64,000 nucleotides of DNA from Merluccius polli. Taxonomy: Eukaryota; Chordata; Actinopteri; Gadiformes; Merlucciidae. Of the stretch, positions 56,972-64,000 are shown one piece after another. The notes under the pieces were generated by a model, which saw only the letters and a program-made list of their open reading frames with translations, was not told the DNA's origin and made no database searches. The DNA lies in NCBI GenBank assembly GCA_030340625.1, contig JAOPHQ010000569.1, positions 248,001 to 312,000 of the forward strand, written 5' to 3'. Both the position numbers and the translations under genes were made by a program. The first letter of the stretch is position 1. Every line of letters begins with the position of its first letter.

Positions 56972-58300
56972 AGGAGCTATATGTAAGAAATGTACTCAAA
57001 GTAATCATAAAATGACCCTAATATGTCAATAGACATTGAGGAATCATGTTAATTTCAAGTATTTATGTCAGACATAATAGTAGTCCAGCCAGAATATTTA
57101 ATTTCAAACGCAATATTTCTGGGCCAGGAAAACTGTTTTGTTTACATTTTGTGTTTTGGTCTGTTGCTCCACCTTCTGCCTAGCGTCCAATCGCGAAGTC
57201 AGTACTGTGTCGCCATCCGGGTTGCCAGATAGGCTGAGCTGCAGCCATTTACTGTATAAGGAAGGCTGCAGCTACAAATGTTTCGGGTCAGAAATGTCTG
57301 ACGTTACTAAATGCATTCGTGAACATGTTTACATTGCACTATTAGCCTACCAAATATATTTTAGTTGGGTAATGAAAATGGTCCATGTTTCCACTGGAGT
57401 GAACTATTGCAGTATATATCTTTAGAATTATATTTGGCTTATCGCCATTATTCAGTTTTTGCTAGAAAAACATGTTTGAAGCGAATCATTGCGTCGTTGC
57501 CTCATGGGCGTTTTCACGAAGTCAGTAGGCCTATCGTTTGCTCAATGACTGTATGTAAGGATTTCACACCATTGAGGGTGCCATTTACTGCACACCGACT
57601 GCAGTGTGGATGATAATAAAACAGTGGTCAGAGCTGGCGTGTGTGTCCGACAGGGCTGCTCTATTCGGACACATTACTATGAAGCCCCGGTGACGGTGTG
57701 GGAGTGCGGATGATAATAAAACAGCGGTCAGAGCTGGCGTGTGTGTCCGAGAGGGCTGCTCTATTCGGACACATTACTATGAAGCCCCGGTGACGGTGTG
57801 GGAGTGTGGATGCTAATAAAACAGCGGTAACAGCATGTGTGTGTGTCCGAGAGGGCTGCTCTCCTCGGACACATTACTATGAAGCCCCGGTGATGGTCTG
57901 GAAGTGTGGATGCTAATAAAACAGCGGTAACAGCATGTGTGTGTGTCCGAGAGGGCTGCTCTATTCGGACACATTACTATGAAGCCCCGGTGACGGTGAT
58001 GCAGTTGGTCAATATTATCAGGGATCTATGCAAGGCAAGTGTATTTGTATAGCACACTTCATACACAGAGGCAATTCTATGTTCTTTACCTAAATAAAAG
58101 CAAAGAACAGTATGTAAAACACTTGTCATGGTTGCTCCTTCTAGTAGACGCAGTGTTGTGTTGAGTAATCCGGGAACAGGGAATCTGGCAACCGCTACTC
58201 TGGGGGGGGAGGGGGAGGGAGTACCACGCTGTACAGTATTTACAACGTGGTTGCAATAACAGTTTTGGCCAGAGAGGACGCAATCCTACATATAGCTCCT
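56972..58300. mobile_element. TTAA-target element with internal satellite
   Basis: Flanked by TTAA (56968-56971 and 58301-58304) with inverted ends AGGAGCTATATGTA. 1,329 bp, non-coding, with four 100-bp tandem units inside. It lies only about 220 bp after the previous TTAA element. Confidence 0.78.
57602..58000. repeat. 100-bp tandem repeat, four copies
   Basis: Units start near 57607, 57707, 57807 and 57907 with TGGATGATAATAAAACAG. Each contains GTGTCCGAGAGGGCTGCTCT followed by ATTCGGACAC, an inverted pair able to form a hairpin. Copies 3 and 4 share variants (GCTAATAAAAC; GGTAACAGCATG) not in 1 and 2. Confidence 0.92.
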
Positions 58301-58568
58301 TTAAGTAAGGGGGGTTCTTAGCCCCCGCATCGTGCATTATTTTTCAATACATGCACACCTCGTATTGGATCATCCCTTACTTATTAGTCTCCAGTTTGAG
58401 TAACTTTTAGAAAGCGTGCTAAAAGTGAATCGACTTATCGACTAAAACTTCTACAAAGTTTGTTAATGTTCAGAAAGTTTGTAAAGTTTAGAAAGTTATA
58501 GATGCAAAACTCTCGAGGCAGCGTTTCCTGGAGATGCTGATTCCACATTAGTCTGATTCCACATCCGA

Positions 58569-59039
58569 GCCAGCTCAATGACTTCAGGCCAGTTGCTCTT
58601 ACATCACACATAATGAAGACTATGGAGCGACTGCTACTGAAGATCCTGAGACCTCAGGTCTGCCACGCACTGGACCCGCTACAGTTCGCATACCAAGAGA
58701 AGGTGGGTGTGGAGGATGTCATCACCTACCTACTACACAGGACACACTCTCATCTGGACAAGGGGAAGGGCGCTGTGAGAATCATGTTGTTTGATTACTC
58801 CAGTGCCTTTAACACAATCCAGCCCATCAGATTGAGAGACAAGCTTCTGCAGATGAGGGTCGACGCCCACTTGGTATCCTGGATAATGGACTATCTGACG
58901 GGGAGACCACAGTTCGTCAGGCTGAAGGACTGTCTCTCTGAGAAAGTGGTCAGCAGCACCGGAGCACCACAGGGGACTGTGCTCTCACCGGTCCTGTTCA
59001 CCCTGTACACATCTGACTTCAGGTACAACACTGAGTCAT
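58569..59039 (+). pseudogene. LINE reverse transcriptase, first part
   Basis: Reads LNDFRPVALTSHIMKTMERL at its start, then the fingers/palm blocks LQFAYQEKVGVEDVITYLLH, MLFDYSSAFNTIQP and STGAPQGTVLSPVLFTLYTS. These are the standard non-LTR reverse-transcriptase motifs up to block 4. Coding is uninterrupted until the insertion at 59040. Confidence 0.85.
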
Positions 59040-59082
59040 CTCCATCTCCATCTCCATCTTCTGCCGCTTATCCGGGGTCGGG

Positions 59083-59646
59083 TCACAGGGGCAGCAGCCT
59101 AAGCAGGGAAGCCCAGACTTCCCTTTCCCCAGCTACTTCGTCCAGCTCTTCCTGGGGGATCCCGAGGCCTTCCCAGGCCAGCCGAGAGACATAGTCTCTC
59201 CAGCGTGTCCTGGGTCTTCCCCGGGGTCTCCTACTAGTGGGACGTGCCCTGAACACCTCACCAGGGAGGCGTCCGGGAGGCATCCTAACTAGATGCCCGA
59301 GCCACCTCATCTGGCTCCTCTCAACGCGGAGGAGTAGCGGGTCTACTCCGAGCTCCTCCCGGATGACCGAGCTTCTCACCCTATCTCTAAGGGAGAGCCC
59401 AGCCACCCTGCAGAGGAAGCTCATTTCGGCCGCTTGTACCCGCGATCTTGTTCTTTCGGTCATTACCCAAAGCTCATGACCATAGGTGAGGGCAGGAACG
59501 TAGATCGACTGGTAAATCGAGAACTTTGCCTTTTGGCTCAGCTCCCTCTTCACCACGACGGATCCGTGCAGAGTCCGCATTACTGCAGACGCCGCACCAA
59601 TCCGCCTGTCGATCTCCCACTCCATCCTCCCGTCACTCGTGAACAA
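59083..59646 (-). pseudogene. LINE ORF C-terminal region
   Basis: 187 codons: MFTSDGRMEWEIDRRIGAAS, LTYGHELWVMTERTRSRVQA, MRWLGHLVRMPPGRLPGEVF and RRPRGRPRTRWRDYVSRLAW. This is the conserved C-terminal domain after reverse transcriptase in this LINE type. It is in a different frame from the RT piece, from which it is separated by a short gap. Confidence 0.8.
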
Positions 59647-60606
59647 GACCCCGAGGTACTTGAACTCCTCGCTGCGAACTGGTCCAGCGAGAGTTGGAGG
59701 TCACGGTCTGATGAAGCCAACAGGACCACATCATCCACAAAAAGCAGAGACCCAATCCTGAGGTCACCAAACCGGACCCCCTCAACGCCCTGGCTGTGCC
59801 TAGAAATCCTGTCCATAAAAATTATGAACAGGATCGGTGACAAAGTGCAGCCCTGGCGGAGTCCAACCCTCACTGGAAACAAGTCTGACTTATTACCGGC
59901 AAAGGAAATTAAACCCGATGTCCATGCGATGCTGCAGAGTCGTGTCAACCAAGACAGCCCCACAACATCCAGGGCCTTAAGGAACTCCGGGCGGACCTCA
60001 TCCACCCCCGGGGCCCTGCCACCGAGGAGCTTCCTGACCACCTCGGAAACCTCAGCCCCAGAGATAGGAGAGCCCACACCCGATTCCCCAGGCCCTGCTT
60101 CCTTACTGGAAGGCGTGTCGGTAGGATTGAGGAGGTCTTCGAAGTATTCCTTCCACCGATCCACAATGTCCCGAGTCGAGGTCAGCAGCGCACTGTCTCC
60201 ACCATACACAGTGTTGACGATGCACTGCTTCCCCCTCCTGAGACGCCGGATGGTGGTCCAGAACCTCTTTGAAGCCGTCCGGAAGTCATTCTCCTATGGC
60301 CTCACCGAACTCCTCCCATGTCCGGGTTTTTGCCTCAGTAACCGCCACAGCTGCGCTCCGCTTGGCCTGCCGGTACCTGCCTGCTGCCTCCGGAGTCCCA
60401 CAGGCCAAAAAGGTCCTATAGGACTCCTTCTTTAGTTTGACGGCATCCTTCACCGCCGGTGTCCACCAGCGGGTTCGGGAATTGCCGCCACGGCAGGCAC
60501 CGACCACCTTGCGGCCACAGCTCTGGTCGGCCGCCTTAACAATGGAGGCGCGGAACATGGCCCACTCGGACTCAATGTTCCCCTGCCTCCCCCGGTACAT
60601 GGTCAA
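59580..60606 (-). pseudogene. LINE linker and reverse transcriptase, deleted
   Basis: 60606-60286 gives the linker (RTRWWTPAVKDAVKLKKESY). 60209-59580 continues GRAPGVDEVRPEFLKALDVV but jumps from IAWTSGLI straight to AGNKSDLFPVRVGLRQGCTL. The fingers and first Asp block (about 100 or more residues in relatives) are therefore missing. The FVDD box (SLLFVDDVVLLASSDRDLQL) remains. The enzyme could not work. Confidence 0.8.
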
Positions 60607-61420
60607 AGCTCTCCCGGAGGTGGGAGTTGAAGCTCTCTCTGGCAGGAGACTCTGCCAGACGTTCCCAGCAGACTCTCACAATACGTTTGGGTCTGCCAGG
60701 TCTGACCAGCATCCTCCCCCACCATCGCAGCCAACTCACCACCAGGTGGTGATCAGTTGACAGCTCCGCCCCTCTCTTCGCCCGAGTGTCCAAGACATGC
60801 GGCCGCAAGTCCGACCACATGACTACAAAGTCGATCATCGAACTGCGGCCTAGGGTGTCCTGGTGCCAAATGCACATATGGACACCCTTATGCTTGAACA
60901 TGGTGTTCGTTATGGACAATCTGTGACGAGCACAGAAGTCCAATAACTGAACACCACTCGGGTTCAGATCAGGGGGGCCGTTCCTCCCAATCACACCCCT
61001 CCAGGTCTCACTGTCGCTTCCAACGTGAGCGTTGAAGTCCCCCAGCAGAACGAGGGAATCCCCAGAGGGAGCACTTTCCAGCACCCCCTCCAAGGAGTCC
61101 AAAAAGGGTGGATACTCTGAACTGCTGTTTGGACCATAGGCACAAACAACAGTCAGGATCCGTCCCCCCACCCAAAGACGGAGGGAGGCTACCCTCTCGT
61201 CTACCGGGGTGAACTCCAACATACAGGCACCAAGCCGGGGGACAATAAGTATTGCCACCCCTGCCCGGCGCCTCTCACCAGTGGCAACTCCAGAGTGGAA
61301 GAGAGTCCAACCCCTCTCGAGAAGACTGGTTCCAGAGCCCTTGCTATGCGTCGAGGTGAGGCCGACTATATCTAGCCGGAACTTCTCAACCTTGCGCACC
61401 AGCTCAGGCTCCTTCCCCAC
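60572..61420 (-). pseudogene. LINE endonuclease (APE-type)
   Basis: 282 codons from M at 61420. Motifs: VVCAYGPNSSSEYPPFLDSL, LLGDFNAHVGS (GDFN catalytic block), SMIDFVVMWSDLR and LSTDHHLVVSW (DHH block). This enzyme nicks target DNA to prime reverse transcription. An expected E in the first motif (L-E/T-T) reads LTSTHSKG, so the catalytic Glu region is altered. The frame breaks near 60600; the linker continues in 60606-60286. Confidence 0.82.
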
Positions 61421-61901
61421 CAGAGAGGTGACGTTCCACGTCCCTAGAGCTAGCTTCTGCAGCCGAGGATCCGACCGCCAAGGTCCCCGCCTTCAGCCGC
61501 CGCCCAGCTCGCACTGCACCTGACCCCTTTGGCCCCTCCTGCTGGTGGTGAGCCGGCGGGAAGGGGGTCCCACGTCATCGATTGGGCTGTGCCCGGCCGG
61601 GCCCCATGGGTATAGGCCCGGCCACCAGGCGCTCGCCACCCAAGCCCCACCCCCAGGCCTGGCTCCAGGGGGGGGCCCCGGTGACCCACGTCTGGGCAAG
61701 GGACACGTAAGACCATTTATTTGTATCATCATAAGGGGTCTTCTGAGCTACCCTTTGTCTGCCCCCCCCCCCCCCCCACCCGGACCTGTTTGCCATGGGT
61801 GACCCTACCAGGGGCATAAAAGCCCCCGACAACGGAGCTCCTGGGGGTCATTGGGACACGCAAACCCCTCCACCACGGTAAGGTAGTAGCTCAGGGAGGG
61901 G

Positions 61902-62387
61902 ACACTGAGTCATGCCACATGCAAAAGTTCTCAGACGACACTGCAATTGTGGGGTGTATTAGGGATGGGCAGGAGGTGGAGTACAGGAACCTGGTGGATG
62001 ATTTTGTGCAATGGTGCAGAATCAACCACCTACAACTGAACACCTCCAAGACCAAGGAAATGGTGGTGGACTACAGGAGAACTAAGCCACCTTTGCAGCC
62101 AGTCTCTATCGAAGGGGACAATGTGGAGGTGGTCACCACATACAAATACCTGGGAATACACTGGGACAATAAACTGGACTGGTCAGCAAACACAGATGCA
62201 CTCTACAGGAAAGGACAGAGCCGGCGCTATTTCCTAAGGAGGCTGCGGTCCTTCAATGTGTGCAGTAAACTCCTCTGGATCTTCTGTCAGTCTGTGGTTG
62301 CCAGTGTGCTCTCCTATGCTGTTGTGTGCTGGGGAGGCAGCACCAAGAAGAGGGACTCTGGGCGACTGGGCAGGCTGGTGAGGAAAT
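61902..62387 (+). pseudogene. LINE reverse transcriptase, second part
   Basis: Continues with MQKFSDDTAIVGCIRDGQEV (FSDD active site), then HLQLNTSKTKEMVVDYRR and VVTTYKYLGIHWDNKLDW, the thumb and C-terminal blocks, ending at RLGRLVRK, where another short insertion begins. The two parts match without loss, so the interruption was a clean insertion. Confidence 0.85.
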
Positions 62388-62723
62388 ATTTCATTTCATT
62401 TAGTCAAGTTTATTTATTCGTCCTTAAATGTTCATACTTGTCATGCTCGTACTCTCACCGTATTTATATTTATACTATTCAATCATATTAACAACAGACA
62501 ATACTGTCATTGCACTGTTTATTGTTTACTTTTGTTTGAATTCTCTCAACACCGCACATGCACCGTACTCCTTACTCCTTAATTTTAATTTTATTTTAAT
62601 TTATGTACCTGTTCTATGTTCCTTCCACGTGTGTTATATATGTGTGTGTATATATGTAAATGCTACTGGATGCCAAAAATGTCCCTATGGGATTAATGAA
62701 GTATCAATCTATCTATCTATCTA
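62388..62723 (+). mobile_element. 5'-truncated LINE 3' trailer with (TCTA)n tail
   Basis: AT-rich trailer ending CCCTATGGGATTAATGAAGT then ATC(TATC)n. A trailer ending 'gggattaataaagtatctatctatc' is a very common fish LINE 3' end. It lies just after the coding part of the preceding LINE and could be that element's own trailer or a separate insertion. Confidence 0.6.
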
Positions 62724-63715
62724 GTCTGCCAAGAGACGACTGCAGTTTGTGTCAGGTGGCGACCACCCGCTACCCTGATCAAACCTACCAAAAATGTCAC
62801 AGGACCAACATGGTCCCTGCTGGTGCTGGAGAGTCCCAGAGGAGATCTGACCTGTCCAGGGAACCAACCACAACGCCAGGCGGAAAGTCTCCAGAGCGAG
62901 CACGACCAAACCATCACCGAAAGCATCACTATGTAAACTGCCAATCCTTGTCTCTCATGCGAGTTGACGCATACGTAGTTTATAGGTTAGGGAAATTGTC
63001 TAATTAGAGTTTGATACAGCAATCAAGTTCGGGTTCAGTAGACTTACGTTTAATTATCTGGTCCAGATTTCCCCTATTAAGTTTAGGTTGTTGTTGTCTT
63101 GTTTGTGTTTGTTTATTCCCATAATTTATGTTAATCACATCCCTATTTGTGTTAATAAATGTAATCTTAATCAAAGGAGGAAGTGTTTGTGGTTGATGGA
63201 TCGTAGAATCACTGATTTTGGACATGAACTTCGACTCAGATAGATTAAATAGGTTAATTATTAATTGTGCCTTGCCTTGGGAACCACCGGTCTAGGTGTC
63301 CTGGTAACCCTGTTCTGGGCAGGGTCACCTGACCTGATCACTACCTATGGATCAGGCCTTGTGAGAAGCTTATAGGTCTCCTCTGGTCAGGTAGAGCACT
63401 AGATCCTTAGGCCTCTTAGGTCTCTCTATTGGGAGATCTCCAGGATTCTAGAAGGAGCTCCAGAACCACTGATACCGAAATCTGATTTAGATTGAGACAG
63501 ACAAATGGATGGACAGATAAGTGCGTGCATGTGTGTGCACGCGCATGTGTGTGTATCAGATCAGTCTGATTTGTTTGTTTATCCATATCCTAGTGGCATT
63601 TACGTTGATATGGTCAGAAGATATGGACAGACGATGCATTGTCCATTCTGTGGATCTTCTGATGAAGCTTGTCATGTTAAAATAATTACATTATTTGACA
63701 AAGTCTAAAAAACAA
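62724..63715. other. Unassigned repeat-like DNA
   Basis: No coding sequence recognised. 62950-63500 has AATAAATGTAATC and several CCTGGTCAGG/ACCTGACC words that suggest an old LTR or LINE leader, but I cannot place ends. Confidence 0.3.
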
Positions 63716-63719
63716 TTTT

Positions 63720-63960
63720 ACGACAAACATGCCCTGGGTTACACCATATACACCAACACGCCCCCTTAGCTCCCTCGATGCTGGTCTTCTGGTCATTCCC
63801 TCAGTTAACAAAAAATCAGTTGGTTACAGAGCATTGTCCTACCGTGCCCCTCATCTCTGGAATGGCCTCCCACTAGAAGCACCCTCAGTAGACACTTTTA
63901 AACCTAGATTGAAAACCCACCACTTTGCATTATACTACAGCCTACAATAAAACCATCACC
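63720..63960 (+). pseudogene. L2/Rex1-like ORF2 C-terminal fragment
   Basis: Frame SSLDAGLLVIPSVNKKSVGY then APHLWNGLPLEAPSVDTFKP and LKTHHFALYYSL is the extreme C-terminus of a LINE ORF2, like that at 29193-29520 but on the plus strand. It is 5'-truncated; its trailer runs off the window. Confidence 0.65.
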
Positions 63961-64000
63961 TTTTAAACATCCTTTAAACATTGATGTTTTAAATGTGATT

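Larger units (their letters stand above)
59040..61901 (-). mobile_element. RTE-like LINE, inserted antisense
   Basis: 2.86-kb element flanked by the exact 12-bp duplication ACACTGAGTCAT (59028-59039 and 61902-61913). Its 3' end on the minus strand is a (GATGGA)n tail (about 59058-59040). It encodes an apurinic-type endonuclease then reverse transcriptase, with a deletion in the latter. The leader up to 61901 is GC-rich with a C run at 61762-61777. Affinity is to RTE/CFDP2-like fish LINEs by motif; not searched. Confidence 0.82.
58540..62387 (+). mobile_element. LINE split by a second LINE
   Basis: Reverse-transcriptase coding from about 58569 to 59039 resumes in frame sense at 61902 and runs to about 62387. 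The interruption is a minus-strand LINE with its own 12-bp TSD. The 5' part of this element (endonuclease) is missing. Confidence 0.8.

Noticed and set aside
57602..58000. CRISPR-like array
   Set aside because: Repeats are contiguous 100-bp units with no spacers, in vertebrate DNA.
59434..60435. 333-codon plus-strand frame
   Set aside because: Antisense shadow of the minus-strand LINE reverse transcriptase; no motifs of its own.

Overview
The window looks like teleost fish nuclear DNA. It holds the last two coding exons of a vertebrate gene, typical fish transposons (a Gmr1-like Ty3/gypsy element, a Tc1/mariner DD36E element, PIF/Harbinger, hAT, P and TTAA-target elements, L2/CR1-like and RTE-like LINEs), and long (CT)n, (GT)n and (TA)n microsatellites. 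The species cannot be fixed from sequence alone.

The only host gene I can support is the 3' end of an adck1-like gene (aarF/ADCK mitochondrial kinase-like family), + strand. Its exons are 7459-7652 and 13959-14118 (stop 14116-14118), joined in phase 2 across a 6.3-kb intron. Earlier exons should lie left of position 1, so 1-7458 is probably intron. That stretch contains a nearly complete Gmr1-like LTR retrotransposon (729-5880, minus strand). Its LTRs are almost identical and its integrase lies upstream of reverse transcriptase. The 6.3-kb intron contains a 28-bp minisatellite, a hAT fragment, a palindromic MITE and an intact DD36E Tc1/mariner element (12204-13423).

14119-34980 is 3'UTR/intergenic DNA with many small elements: a compound foldback with telomere-like repeats (14219-15678), a MITE with 9-bp direct repeats (17592-18164), two hAT MITEs (20224-20481 and 34131-34377), TIR elements at 21174-22609 and 22951-24252, a LINE broken by a Harbinger MYB-gene remnant (26663-29930), and a gutted Ty3/gypsy element (about 31090-33030).

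34980-47754 is the most striking part: one Russian-doll insertion site. A Harbinger-like element (34983-47751, TSD CAG) has been invaded by an inverted copy of itself (35052-39552, TSD CTG), which holds another Harbinger-like element (35935-39408, TSD CTG) with a 490-bp-arm palindrome. The other half is invaded by a P-element-like transposon (39831-47050, 31-bp TIRs, 8-bp TSD GGACAGAT). That one is hit by a HARBI1-bearing Harbinger element (39834-44202, TSD CAG), which is in turn hit by hAT elements (40853-42051 and 42764-43501).

47755-64000 is AT-rich intergenic DNA with three TTAA-target elements, one holding a 100-bp satellite, and L2-type LINE remnants. It also holds a LINE (from about 58540) split by a minus-strand RTE-like LINE (59040-61901, 12-bp TSD). 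I found no other host protein gene and no rRNA, intact tRNA or CRISPR array. The elements do not form a pathway; what links them is the history of insertion into insertion.
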